Positions 35,140-47,599 of a DNA stretch of 64,000 bases are shown piece after piece. The stretch is from Macrotrachela quadricornifera. Lineage: Eukaryota; Rotifera; Eurotatoria; Philodinida; Philodinidae. Under the pieces are notes generated by a model, which saw only the letters and a program-made list of their open reading frames with translations, had not been told where the DNA came from and searched no databases. The DNA lies in the NCBI GenBank assembly GCA_022393335.1, contig JAJEKB010021308.1, forward strand, positions 1,640,403-1,704,402, written 5' to 3'. Each line of letters starts with the position of its first letter. The first letter of the stretch is position 1. The translations under genes were made by a program, and so were the position numbers.

Positions 35140-38100
35140 GACAGCTCGCATGTGAATGAGTAAATGTTAGCGTCCATAAATGTAACTTTATTTCGCTAAC
35201 TCATATATATATCTTTTCTTTCTTTTCTGCGGAATACGTATTGTTATATTGATCATCATGAGACCATGATGATATTTTTTCTGCGTCATTTCTTCCTTGA
35301 TATATATAAATATACTCGTGATCTGTTTCTTGCCTTTTGTTTTTCCATTTTCTTTGTCGTTACTATTTGTGATGTCTATTGATTTTCATCAATAAAAAAT
35401 ATTTACTGAAAATCATCATCTTCTAATATATTATATTATTAATATATGGTAAGTATTTTTAATGTGAGTTCTTCTCTACATTAGTAGGCTAAGATCCTAG
35501 ACATTACATTTCAGTCAACATCAATAACAGAAGTTGAACCCATCCAAAATGAGAACCTCACAGCAAAAGACAGGAAGTTTTGCGTCCTTTTAAAATTATC
35601 TTCTCATGGAAATACAACCTATTCAGTTTAAAAAGAACTAGTGATGCATTTTCATACAAAGAAAAAAAATATATAATCTATTTCACAAAGCGATTAAATT
35701 CGCATAAGCTGCGAGACGTGTACTTTGAAGGAGACCAGTGGTTTGTTCAGTAGAAATCTCCTGAAACGTTTTCGAACAGCTACAAATCACGTTGCCATCT
35801 TCATTATTTCGACAGATTGAATAACGATTGTCCTAGTTTGCAACTAGTGGTAACCGTGCAAATTGTACAGAATATCACAGTATTTCGCATGTTCGTCACA
35901 GTTAGTAATTCACGCACTATATTAAAAAAGGTGTATATTCAGAAACGGAAGAACCATTTCTGAATATTACAACCCCTCAAAAACGGTTCTAATCGTTGTA
36001 GAAGCTAAGATACCTTGTTCATACACTTTTTTTCTCAGTTCAGTTTTCATCCAAAAACTCATCTTTCAGGGGTTTTCACATAGATTTTGACTATATGGCA
36101 TATATCTGATTGATTTTTACCAAGTTGAAGCAATTCAATCAACATTCTTCCTTTTGGTTGCTATCAGGAATTGTGTTTTTGAGTCGACTGATACTTCCCA
36201 GCAATATTCGTTTCGTAAAAATGAAATCGCTCTTTTATAATCACACTGTATTATTTCTACACGCTTCTTCGACTTTGTCAAATTCTTCATAGTTACTCGA
36301 ATTCATGTACATGCATGTCCGAAAGTTATCGAATGATCATTATACCCTTCACTTCTCATTGTATTTCTAATTAGAGTAAATGATCGAATGGTAAAGACGT
36401 TCGCCTTTTAAATCGAAGTATGTATGTTCGAATCGAATCTCTGGACAAAAAATGTCTGCGTGTCTGTAAGACGTGCGTTCACTTTTTGGCTATTCTAGTG
36501 TCGTATTGCATGCACACACAAGGAGTTTCTACAACATCACTCGTATGTCCCCGCATGTGAAAATATTAAGCATGTACATGCGGAAACTTCCATGCGTGAA
36601 TCCGAGAATATAGTTTGGCCTGTGACACGTGCGCACTGACTCATTATTGTGTGTTTACATACGTTTTTTGTAAAATTGTGTTTAACTGAGTCGGCTAAGA
36701 TTTTCATTAAATAGCATTAAGCCTATCTAAGTTTTCTTAGTTCGACGAAAACAGAAGTTGAATGATAATTTAATGTGCTTTGTAGAAATGGTAAGTAAAG
36801 AGATGTAGAATCTAATTCATCGAGATCGTCATAGTAAAAAATTAAGGAATATATAGATGAAAATATTCTTATGCAAAAATCTATTCATTTAAATAAATAC
36901 ACCCAAATATGTGATCTATCATTCTCTAATATAGTAATAGGCTTGCATACTGATTCTAATTGCTTTTCCCTAGACTGTAAGTATAGGGTCTAGAGAAATG
37001 GGAATTTATCTTACTGCGTGTATTGCTTTTATCGGTAACATGGTACAAATGACCACGTAAACTGTACTATAAAAAAATGATAATGAAAGTGCGGCAACAA
37101 TCATCAGATGACTACACTAAACGAAACATATCATTTTGATACAGCTGATTATTTTTATGAAGGTGTATATTTTACAATGGACTGATTATTTATCTACGCA
37201 TTATATATCAATTGTATATATTTATTAATGGATACAGAATATTTGCGATAATATAATTTTCATTCGTTAATATCGTATTATTTAAATAATATAATATTAA
37301 GAACCTTTGATTTTGAAAAATAGTGTTGGAAGAAATTTGAGTTTTCTCGATGGTACGGGAGAAAAAGGGTCTTTTCATGTAACAGCGTTACGCTATGATA
37401 AAATCTTTCTATACGCCCGAGACTTCACCCAAAGAGGATGATTTTTATACGATAGATAGAGTTTGATAAGCTGCATCGGATGGTGTTTGAATGAAGTTTT
37501 TAACGCTTAAGCTTTGTGAAATAATTAAAGAAGAATGTGTCAAAAACGTAACAGCGTTACGTTTGGACAAGCCGAAGAACAAGAATCGTCAATAAACCGC
37601 AATCAACTGACGAGTAACCGTGGTTAATTGATGGTTTTTTACTGGTTCGAGCACAATGAAGAAAAAGTGACTAGTCGGGAATAGGTGAATAATCTATTTA
37701 TTCTATCATGAATGAATAAAAAAAATGAAAAGAGAAAAAAAGTAGAAAATATAAAATTGATTGCGATGGCATTCTATTATGTCTAGCGCATGAAATAGTT
37801 GGAGGTGACGCACTTTTCGAGGTGCCCTTCTTTTATTGGGTAGCGTTCTATTTTAGGGAGGGGGAGTTAGTTCGAGCATTTCGTGAAATAAGATTTATGT
37901 AAATCGAAAATGATCTATATAAAAAGTAGAAAATATAGAGATAGTTTCTAGATCTACTTGATTGTTTTTAGAAATATCTTATTTTTTAAATATTAATGTC
38001 AACCTTGAAATAACGATGACAAGTTTGGCAGATACACATTAGAGTTGAGTTGGATACTATTTGAAACTTATTCCTGCAAATATTTATAATTATGTTTTCA

Positions 38101-39440
38101 GTATCTTTTTACTATCCATCAAGGTACTGAGGTTTTTGAATTTGCGGCAAAATCATTTACAACAAAAAAAGAATATGAAGGAAACAAACTGATAGAGGGA
38201 GTTAGTGATATAGCAGCGTTCGCGGTATAGCAGTGTCAGTGATGTAGTGGTATGATGGTATAGCTTCCTGGCGATCTACTGGCATAGCGCCATTATACTC
38301 TCGATATTATGGGTCACATATGCCGACGTTCAGCTGTCACAGAGTCACGCTTTTGAGCTAGCGGGTGCTCAGCTCTTTCTAAAGTTTGGAATTAAGAGTA
38401 TCTAGCGTTTGAAATGCTTTTTTAGCCTTAGAATAACGAGTAAAATATGTATATGAAAACTTCCCAATGAGCTCAAAGATCTGAAGGGAATGACTTCGTA
38501 TCCTCTCCCCAACTTGGATCATCATTGACTTTAACATTCATGTCAAACTTGCAACAACACAACACTTTTTCCAGCGATGGGCCGCCATGTTGGCAAAGTG
38601 CAGCAACTGCCACATCAACAAATTTTGAAATAATTGACAATTGGACAATGATCATTCTACAAAACATCTTTTTAACGATTGACATACCAGATACTTTTGT
38701 TTTGCGTCGCTACTGGCCTTTTCACTTATTTTTATCAGCAAACATTTTACACTATTATTTCTCTTCATGAAAACTTAATCTTAGCACCAACACTAAAAAC
38801 CATAGAGCGGAGCAACGCATTTCACAGTTCGATAACGCATTCATGCAGTACGAAACCTTTCACCATACAATCATACACTTTCACTATTGTAACATAGTGA
38901 CTCGTGCAACTTTATATCTATCATGACAGCCACATAATTCAAAATCAATCGATTGGTACCTATTCAAACTCACGAATAAACAACGGCAACAATCCCATTC
39001 TCTCTATCACATATTAAAGGCCATCTATCTATCTAGCAGCTGATCATCACCTTTTTGCTTTACTTTAAAACCTTCTCTAAGAGATCCGACGTGGTCAATC
39101 TAGTGAGATATTTCATACTATATTGCATGACGTAAAAATTCTGTGTCGCATATTCAGTAATCTATGACTTTTCGCTTCGTAGTAGTATAAAACTCCAAAG
39201 TTGAATTCTACTACTCAATTACTGCTTGAACTGTTCCACTATTTCGTTCAACTATTCAACTTTTCAATTATTCAAGTTTCAAACTATTAAACCTCACCCA
39301 AGCCTTCGCCTCTCGCGCTCCGTAACACCCTCACGCAGGTTCTCGCCCATCCGTGCTTCCTGGCACCCTCACACAGGGCCAATATTTTAATAGCTGAATA
39401 GTTGAAATCAAGTTTCATGTTTTACACATATAAACATCGC
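35140..39440. other. Gene-poor intergenic region
   Basis: No gene is supported across 4.3 kb. I noted a tRNA-like segment at 36372-36443, two GTAACAGCGTTAC palindromes at about 37379 and 37547, and TATAGCAG-type short repeats at 38210-38290. Frames at 36110, 38473 and 38525 are short and show no family features. Confidence 0.5.
36372..36443 (+). pseudogene. tRNA-like sequence, degenerate (Lys-TTT-like)
   Basis: An A-box-like TGATCGAATGGTAAAGACG precedes an anticodon-arm-like TTCG..CTTTTAA..CGAA and a good B box (GTTCGAATC). The anticodon loop seems one base too long and the acceptor stem pairs poorly, so a functional tRNA is unlikely; a tRNA pseudogene or SINE head fits better. Confidence 0.35.
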
Positions 39441-39534
39441 TAACATTACTACACCACTATCAATTCATTTTCTTCACATTGTTTTTTTCTTTTTTTTATT
39501 GAATTTACTGCAAATTCATTTACTACATCTAATG

Positions 39535-39605
39535 TATCCATCGCCTCGTCTAGTGGTATAATCACCGGGGGTGCACGGGGGTGCAATGCCCCCTCTGTAA
39601 ATAGT
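39535..39605 (+). mobile_element. hAT-like end remnant
   Basis: TAGTGGTATAATCACCGGGG followed by GTGCAATGCCCCCTCTGTAA resembles the termini of hAT B and the inverse of the remnant at 41125-41175. No matching duplication was found. Confidence 0.4.
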
Positions 39606-39793
39606 TTTGCCCCTTGTAAATTGTTCATTGAAACAGGATAGACTTTTCTATTTATCCACCGTGACATAGTATATTTTTGACCTTAGAGAACATCTAATTT
39701 TACGCACACAGCAGATAAAAACTTTTTAAAACAACTCTCGTGAGCGTAGCCGCCTTCGACTCCAAAACGTTGGAAATATAGAGAGAGCTCAAA

Positions 39794-40019
39794 AGTAACC
39801 CGGCATAAAGGATATCCTATAATAACAAATGATAAATTGTCCATGATAGTTTTCATACTTGTTGTTTATCTAGAGAGCTAGAATTTTTATCATATACATA
39901 TCTAATCAAGATCTTTATTCACCTAAAGTTTCAGATCTCTACACAAGCAAAAAGTATGAAAAGTATCATGAACAATTCATTACCTGTTATCACAGGATAT
40001 TCTTTATGTCGGGTTACCT
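39794..40019. repeat. Foldback, arms of about 75 bp
   Basis: AGTAACCCGGCATAAAGGAT on the left pairs with ATATTCTTTATGTCGGGTTA on the right; the arms continue through AACAAATGATAAATTGT and its partner. Confidence 0.7.
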
Positions 40020-40354
40020 ATGGGCTACCCTGTAGATGTGCAGAATCGATTTCTAAGAGTTCGTCCAACTAAAACTGGAATCTGCTTAAAATCTTTGATT
40101 CTCTCAAAATGGTGAAGTTTCAAGAAAGATTAAATTTGAGACTTTGGAAACCTTGATATTTTTAACGAATATTCGACCAGTAATTTCATCAACTTTGCAA
40201 AACTGATACCTTATGTGCTTTCAAAATTTCCAAGATTTTTAGATTCAAAAAATCCATCTTTCTGGCAGTTCTAGGCCCACAATTAACCGATTGGAGACGA
40301 TTCGATTTCCTTAGAAAGTAATGTATGACTCATGATAGATCACTGCACTTCATA

Positions 40355-40780
40355 TCTCATATTTTAATGTTTAAATACGTTTTACTAGAAAACAACATAT
40401 ACTAAAAGATGCAGCGGGATAAGCTCTACAATCTACATAATAAAGCTTTTTTCAATAGTGTACTTTTTGTTTTCAAAAAAAAAGTAAAACTTTGTGCCAC
40501 CAATTTTTGTGGTTGCCAGGGCCGTAGCCAATGGGGGCCCGAGGGATCCGGACCCCTCCCCCCTTATGAAGTTGCCCTCCCTCTCCTTAGAAAATTCCTG
40601 GCTACGGGCTTGGAGGTTGCGAATATTGATCGCACAAGATTATGCTTTTTTTGAAAACAAAAATTGCACAATTCAAACAAGCTTTACTATGATGATTGTA
40701 GAGCTCTGTACACTGCATCTTATGGTATGTGGTGTTTTTTTTTCGAATAAAACATTTTTAGACATTAAAACATGAAATAT
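40355..40780. repeat. Foldback, arms of about 140 bp, with a MITE in the loop
   Basis: The arm 40355-40495 pairs with 40645-40780 (for example GGATAAGCTCTACAATC against GATTGTAGAGCTC). The loop holds the 96 bp hAT-like MITE at 40517-40612. Confidence 0.7.
40517..40612. mobile_element. 96 bp hAT-type MITE
   Basis: CAGGGCCGTAGCCA at one end and TGGCTACGGGCTTG at the other are inverted, flanked by GTGGTTGC and GAGGTTGC (7 of 8 matching). It is GC-rich in an AT-rich setting. Confidence 0.7.
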
Positions 40781-41124
40781 CACGTGCGACCATTTATTCC
40801 GGGTCACCTGTCAGCTTTAAAATATAGTGAGACCCAACGATGGGTCTTATCGCCGCGAACGGGTTAATGAGTTTGCACATCTCCAACTGTGATATTTTTT
40901 GTAAATTTCTCGCAAAGGGAATTTTCGTATTTGAAACCCTTTAATTTTAATAATAGTTCCCAGTGTGGCCGATTTCGCCTGTAAAAGCTCTGAGGAACTC
41001 GTGAATTTCGTGGATAATACTCTTCTCTCCAAATAGATTGTACGGAAATTTCGCAAGATTTTACGGATTTTGATCAACTTTGGACACTCGCAATCCCATG
41101 AAAAAATTTTCTTTCAGTATGTAC

Positions 41125-41175
41125 AACGCTTGATAGGGCATTGCCCCCTCTGTAATTTTTTTCTGGTTACGCCAC
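41125..41175 (-). mobile_element. hAT-like end remnant
   Basis: GCATTGCCCCCTCTGTAA followed by CTGGTTACGCCACT is the inverse of a hAT terminus. It could be the partner of 39535-39605, but I see no shared 8 bp duplication. Confidence 0.4.
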
Positions 41176-41775
41176 TCATATCATTGAATGATTTTCGTCG
41201 TGAAAACCTCCAACTATGTAGTAGTATAGTATCTTTTTCATGCCTTTTATTACTAGACAAATAATACTGAGGGTATCCAGACGCAAAAAAAATCGTTATT
41301 GATTTTAAAAATCTTCGAATATCTTTTGCTTCTTCGTCTGACTCAATAATCAGTTCTATTAATCTTATTATGATTTTATTTCTGTCGCAGTAATCTGGCT
41401 AAAAAATACTCTAAAAAGTTGGGCCAATGTACTCTTAAATACATTGTTAATCACACACGTGGTTTTCGAATCCCGGCATGAATAAACGTCTCTAAAACAA
41501 TCTTCATCGAGCCTAGATCGAGCCGGGGTGCATTAAAATTAGAATTGGCTGAGCAGATCACTAATTTAGCTGGACTGTGTTCAGTCGAACTGGGCCATAA
41601 AAATGAATCAAGTTTCAAGCCCTGATACATATCCTCGATCATATAGCTCGAACAACACCATGTTCTGTCCTTATAATAGTAGGGTGAATTTTTCGATGGC
41701 TGATAGAAAATGCTAATTGTACGAATCCATGCAAATAACTGAGAACAATTTTCTTTGTTTTTTAAATCAGCTTCT

Positions 41776-42285
41776 TTCTAGTGATTAAATTGTTAGTAAA
41801 AACTACGCATTAAAATGGTCCAGACATTTTCCAACATAGATTACCTGTTATTACACAACGTCGTTGCAAGAATATACTAGGAAGTGATTAGCAATATGTA
41901 TGTTTTGCTTGTGTATAGACAAACGAAAAAAAAGATAATTATATATGCATTTTATATTTTATTTATCAAAAAAAGAAACAACTGAAATGTGACCGATTTA
42001 CGAATACTTATATGTATGAAAATACATTTGAGGTCCAATTAATATTGTAATCATGCTTTTATTTGTTGCAACTGTCGAAAAAAACTTTCTTCCACTTTTC
42101 TCCTTTTTTTTCCTTTTTATATGTTGATAATTGCTATCATTGAATAAGCAGTTATATAAAGGAAAAGCAAAATAAAAAGTTAAGAGAAGGATATCCTACT
42201 TTCTTATGATTTCTCAAAATCTAATGATTCTATTTTAATTATTTCTTATCACGCAGATAGTCATTGATGCAATAACCAAAAAAAT
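41776..42285 (+). repeat. About 500 bp dispersed repeat, copy 1
   Basis: It matches 55168-55650 in the same orientation over its whole length with moderate divergence (shared landmarks GTTAGTAAAAACTACGCA, TTACCTGTTATTACACAAC, TTTGCTTGTGTATAGAC, GAGGTCCAATTAATA, CACGCAGAT). No open frame is conserved. Confidence 0.75.
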
Positions 42286-42654
42286 ATATAATTACTATTT
42301 CATGACATACTATATTTGTCGAACCTTTTGCTTTTATTCATTCATATTTTTCATAAAAAATAAACTAAATGAAGTATATTTTTCTTTACTTTTTTTGAAT
42401 GAAGGCAATAATCAACTTCTAAGTAAATGACATAATCAAATGGCATTAACATAGAGAGACTACAATCTATTTGCTAAATAAAACCTATATTATCTTTCGT
42501 CAATAAATAACAAGTAACATTCATCGTCAAGCAATTCACTTAGCCCTAGGGGTGTCACTTTACTTTTGAAAATACTTTGTTAAAGTTAAAGTACCTCACT
42601 TTCTGACTTTGCCTTTGATTTTTCAAAGTTTAAAGTAAGTTGTAAATACACTTT

Positions 42655-43440
42655 AAGATCCTCAACTCCTATATAATAGCGATACCCTTACGTCCTCACC
42701 TGGTATACTATAGAGGCACCCTTAGGTCCTCATCTGCTATATAATGGAGGCACTCATAGGTCCTCAATTCAGGGATAGTCTCGTATATTTACTTTACTAG
42801 GAACTAAATATCCATCGTAAAGCGCTAGTCGATGCGCCCGCTTTTTATTAATCGAAAAACGGCCCAATCAGATAGCAGCAAAATGTTACACGCTTATTTC
42901 ACGGACAACCGTCGGAGATTCTATGAGGACTTTTGTAGAGCACCCTTGATAACCTCAAATTGGCCCGAACAACCCTATGATGCGTCCTTATTTTCAATAA
43001 GAAAAAATGCCTCCAAATCTCACCGGCTGTTCCAAAAGAGTTTCAGTTAATGAGATATCGGAGCGACTTTTCCCTGTGAAGATCAAGACGGAACATAGGG
43101 TTGTTCGGATCAATTTGAGGTTATCAATGGGGCTCTACAAAAGTGCTCATAGAATCTTCGATGGTTGGTCGTGAAATAAGCGAGTTACAAATTCCTGCAA
43201 GCTGATTGGCTCGTTTCTCGACTAATATAAAAGCGGACGCAACGACCTGTAATTACGATAGGTACTTAGTTACTAGGAAAGCAAATATGTGATGCCATCC
43301 CTAAGCTGAGGACTCAACAGTATCCCTAAAGCATAGCAGTTGAGGAACCAAGGGTATTCTCATAATATACTAGATGAAGACCTAAGGGTACCAGTAAAGT
43401 ACAGTAGTGGAGGGCCCAAGAGTACCTTTACAGCACAGTA
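42655..43440. mobile_element. Foldback element with subterminal tandem repeats
   Basis: The full 786 bp interval is an inverted repeat with arms of about 390 bp. The outer part of each arm is a short tandem array (GGCACCCTTAGGTCCTCA, period about 40 bp; left 42655-42780, right inverted 43285-43440). The inner part is unique (GAGGACTTTTGTAGAGCACC and its complement near 43130). The centre is about 90 bases. The layout resembles FB-type foldback transposons. A truncated relative sits at 52930-53215. The frame at 42832-43050 lies in the arm and is not a gene. Confidence 0.7.
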
Positions 43441-43519
43441 CTTCAATTCCCAGGAATGACCGAATCCGGGATTCCCGGTTTGTTCCCGGGCTCAGTGTAT
43501 GCCTAGTTATTAAATGAGA

Positions 43520-45150
43520 GATATATCTGAGCGCTAAGAAAGTGCCAGTGCATATAGTCTGATTTGCCTCATAAACTGGTAAAAACAAATCAATACCTCA
43601 GGGCATAAACTAAGCCTTCATAGACCAACGATCCTTATGTTGCTGACGAGCATGGAGTATCAAAATATGAATCCAATGAAGACCTACACTATTGATAAAG
43701 GTTGTAAAAATACTTCTACTGATGTTTTTACTTATATGTGTTCAATACTGAAGTATATTTGATGGAAAATATCTGATTTGAGAAAAAAGTACCTAGTCTT
43801 ATATAGATTGTGTTCACGAAAAACCGTCGTTCTCAGCAACGGTATGATAAAAAAAAATAATACGTCACTTTTTTTCTCCATGCTGTGACGAATAAAATGA
43901 TATAAAGTTATTGGAGAAAGGATAAAGCCAGCGAGAGTTGAAGCTTTTTTTGATAATAATCCTATCCCTTATGCTAGAATGCTTCTTTATGCTCAAACGA
44001 TGTCTGACGATTTTACATGCAAACAACTTAAAATTTATGCTGTCAGATGCAGTTTTTCGAGCTACGTCGAATGAGTGTATTTTCAAACGTCGTATACGCT
44101 GAAAATTTTGAAAAAGCCTGAATTTACTGAGGAAACCTGATAGGGTTATCCTTGCGGAATAAAAATGTGAAACACAACGAAGCCTGTTATATTATAAACA
44201 GAGGACCTTACAAATTTATGTACTAATTTTTAACAAGACAATATTCTATCACGGTGAACCTGAAGAAAAGAATCGCCAACACAGCTACCTTGAATTCTTT
44301 CGCGTTTTGTCAGAAATAATCTTGTCAGCGCAGCTGCTTTGGGACTAAAATATGGAGCTCACATAACTCCTTTCTTGTCATTATGTTGAAAGAAAACATC
44401 TTACAATTCTCAGTAGAAAACTCTTACATTAACCGAATCGTTTAGAGCAGTCTAGAATTTTCTGAACAATATTATGCTAAGACGCTTTTTCTCATTACTA
44501 GAAGAGTCCATCTAAAGGCTGCTACCTCTTCCCACTACTATAGAAACGTTCTCAATTACCTTTGTTCCTTCCCGATACTAGTCTACTACGCTGTCGGTAG
44601 TGGTCTGTGATGGTCTAAACCTGTAGGTAATGGTGTGTGGAGGGGGAGGCGGGGAGTAGTGAATCCAAATTTCTGCCCTCAAACACTTTAACACTCCTTT
44701 CAGTTCGTCTTTCACAATACGAGTGAAGTACAGGTGAAACACCAATGAAGCACCGTGAAGTACTAGTGAATTACTAGTAAGATATCAGTGAAATATCAGC
44801 TCAACTAGTCTTTCGATGAGTATTTCCACACCTCGGTCTTGTGCCGTCGGTATCTTTCAAGATGCCCGTCGCTAAGTCCTCGATCCATCGAAAAATGTCA
44901 CATCGAGTACTCGAATTGAAACTTCGATTCTGTACTTCTACTATCTATCAAGGTATACATCATGAAGCTTTGAATCATTCAAAATTTCAAATCGACTACT
45001 TGAAGTGACATTTTCCGGTGGGTTGAGGAGTCGGCGCAGCTCTCACGTAGCTTTTTCAGCTCTCTTGCGACTGAAGTAAAAGTGAAGTACGGATGAATTA
45101 CGCATTTTGGAAGTCTCCCTTTTTCCAGCTTGGACGTGTCTCACTTGTGC
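43520..45150. other. Intergenic with dispersed repeats
   Basis: No gene is seen. 44325-44372 is the inverted partner of 19290-19345. 44655-44725 is related to 59868-59935. A GTGAAGTACTAGTGAA-like minisatellite runs at 44728-44805. Confidence 0.5.
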
Positions 45151-45155
45151 AAATT

Positions 45156-45275
45156 ATGAAATTCTACAAAAGAACTCTCATCATTATTAAAACAAATAGT
45201 ATTAAAAGGCTGTAAACTATAAAATTCTGCGAAAGAATTCTGATTGTTGTTAAAACAAACAGTATTTAAAGACGA
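45156..45275 (+). repeat. Tandem duplication upstream of the cysteine-rich protein gene
   Basis: Two copies of about 60 bases share AAATTCTRCRAAAGAAYTCT and TTAAAACAAAYAGTATT. They end about 40 bases before the start codon, so they may contain promoter elements. Confidence 0.6.
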
Positions 45276-45316
45276 GTAAAATCATTGAAGGCATACCAAA
45301 GACGCTGAAGTAAACA

Positions 45317-46609
45317 ATGTTCTTACTACTCACTCCTTATTTATTTATACTCATGTGGCAGAACGCTGTAGGATTCTTAGCGTATCCGTATGGGACGACA
45401 GACACTTGGCGAAACATCAGTTGCTATGATTTCTATAACGGATCAGAGTCAGTATTTGGTACTACGTATTGTGTTATTTTTATGGCGTATTCTCGATCTT
45501 CTTCTGCTTCTATATATGTTAAAGATATAATTTTTAGTGATTGGTTAAACTACCAAACTTTTGATTTAACGAGGGGGTACAATGGGAGCTGGTTTCCTGC
45601 ATGGTCATCTGCTACGTTTTTCCCAAAAAAGTACGGTTGGATACGTATGGGTAAAACACGATGTTCAGGCTTCTCAAATATTACTGATGTTGGGTTTGGT
45701 TCGTGTACAAATTTGCCATATGAGACATTTCAAAACGGTACTCTATGCGTATGTGCCACTAATAATTGTAACCTTAACATGGCCACTTGCATGGCCTCAG
45801 TGAATTCATTTTCTCCGATCCGTATGTTACCTTTCTTACCAACCTTCTCTAATCCGATCTCATGCATCGATGATAATCTGAATCGAACTGGTAGTTTGAC
45901 AGGCTATTTAATGTGTGGAGTCTATTATAATTTATTTCTCACGGAAGTGAATATGACTGCATGCAACATATACTATGCAACGCATTTGGTGGCATGTAGT
46001 GTCACCATTCCGACTAATAGCGAAGTACGAGTGGGCTTTGCTTACGAAGACTATGATTGGGATTACACCCGCACATGGCATTTCTCGCAGTTCTACTTAA
46101 CTTTGTGGCAACAAATAAACGTCTCATATACGTTCTACATAAATGAAAGTGCTACCAATCTTTTATTTTACTTGACTAACCCACTCTTTAGTTCTGGCCC
46201 TATTTACATATTCTGCTTGTGCAGAACAAATAACTGTAATATGAATATGAACACATGCACAGCCGGATTGAACTACAATCGTACTACACTGTATGGTATC
46301 AACGCGAGTAACTCTTCCACAATAACGGTTGGATCGAGTGCAAGCAGCACAACTACAGCACGCCCGATGACAGCAATAAGCCCTGGGCTAAATAGCACTG
46401 ATACTAATTCAAATGGCATTTCTGTCATGTTATCCACTTCTTTGATGATATCGGTTGTTATACAAAGTAAGTGCTAGTTCTATAAAACTTTTATTTCAAA
46501 GTGATTATTTTTAGCAACAGCTTTAGTCATCGTGCGATTCAACGGCTTTTCTCATTGGATAATCAGAATTTTACTATTTCTATTAAGTTTATTTTTGCTA
46601 CGTCAATAA
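45317..46609 (+). CDS. Secreted or surface-anchored cysteine-rich protein, two related domains
   Basis: Exons 45317-46466 and 46515-46609 join across a 48 nt intron (GTAAGT..TTTTTAG) to 414 aa. The protein starts with a signal peptide (residues about 1-20). Two homologous cysteine-rich domains follow; each closes with the same pattern, CVCATNNCNLNMATC near residue 155 and CLCRTNNCNMNMNTC near 317. The C-x-C-x4-CN ending resembles Ly6/uPAR three-finger domains, though cysteine spacing is not textbook. A Ser/Thr-rich stalk leads to a C-terminal hydrophobic segment (IIRILLFLLSLFLLRQ) created by the second exon; it could be a GPI-attachment signal or membrane anchor. About a dozen N-x-S/T sites fit an extracellular glycoprotein. 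Without splicing the frame would end at residue 386 and lose the anchor. Confidence 0.75.
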
Positions 46610-46614
46610 TTATG

Positions 46615-47075
46615 CTACGCTACATGCTTATTTCGTCCTTAATTATCATCAAATCGTGCTCTTTTCTTTTAAATACATCATCGAACTTTTTCTGACAAAT
46701 GGCTTGCATAGTGTTATGATCAATATTCTCCTAAAACTTCTTTTCATAGTCCATTGTTGTTTAATGACTCTAATTAAGTCTATTTGACTCATATGTTGAT
46801 TGCTATGTATTTTTAATTATATTGTGACTGGAGATCATTGCGTGTTTATCTATATATATAATAAAGAAGAAAGTTTGTCTGTTCGCTTATAACTCAGTCT
46901 CAGTAAAAGCTAGCGTCACCAAATTTTCCACTATACTTCTCAAGATCAGTGGAAGGTCACAGGATAGTTTTTGACTTAAATGTTTCACCTGAAGAGGGTG
47001 TTTGCCCCCTCCTATTGTTGGATTTACTACAGTAAATGTCTGTTCCAGAGAATTTGTACGTATAATTGTTCCTCA
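46615..47075. other. Spacer with TATATATAATAAAG..TTTGTCTGT motif
   Basis: The segment from about 46850 (TCTATATATATAATAAAG, then AAGTTTGTCTGTTCGC) is similar to 47572-47630. Such motifs often mark ends of non-autonomous elements, but no borders were found. Confidence 0.35.
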
Positions 47076-47078
47076 ATA

Positions 47079-47392
47079 GGTATGCACCAAATCCTGGTTT
47101 TAGGTGATAAAGATGTTTCATTTACGACGTCAAGAACCGTCGGTCCCTGTCAAATCTTCAGATGCTATCTACTGAAATTTGTTCGCTCTATCCGATGGCA
47201 TTCAAAGATATATCAAATCCTACATATTTGCAGTATGGATTTGACATATCTTTGATGCCATCGGATAGAGCGAAAAAAATTGGGTAGATAGCACCCGAAG
47301 ATTTGACAGGGGCTGACGGTTCTTGACGTCGTAAATGAGACATCTTTATTACCTAAAAACAGGAGTTGGTGCATACCTATTTCTTAATAATT
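47079..47392. repeat. Near-perfect hairpin, arms of about 150 bp
   Basis: 47079-47228 pairs with 47232-47392 across a loop of only a few bases (CTCTATCCGATGGCATTCAA against ATGCCATCGGATAGAG; GACGTCAAGAACCGTC against GACGGTTCTTGACGTC). It is the tightest hairpin in the window. Confidence 0.8.
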
Positions 47393-47599
47393 CAAGAATG
47401 AAAGTGTATAAAAATCTGTGCTTTTTGTCGTTACACACAAAACACTTTAGGATACTCGAAGAAAACGGACAGAATGTGTAGAATGAAGAGCAACTATATG
47501 AATGAAAATAACCATCGAATGGAAAAGGCAACAAGTGAGACAAAAATTCCATTACTCATAACTCATAATCTATATATATCTATATAAAGAGGAAGTTGT

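Noticed and set aside
38473..38897. Overlapping short frames on both strands
   Set aside because: No coding signature, splice partner or family resemblance.
39449..39667. 72-codon minus-strand frame
   Set aside because: It overlaps a hAT-like end remnant and has no recognisable domain.
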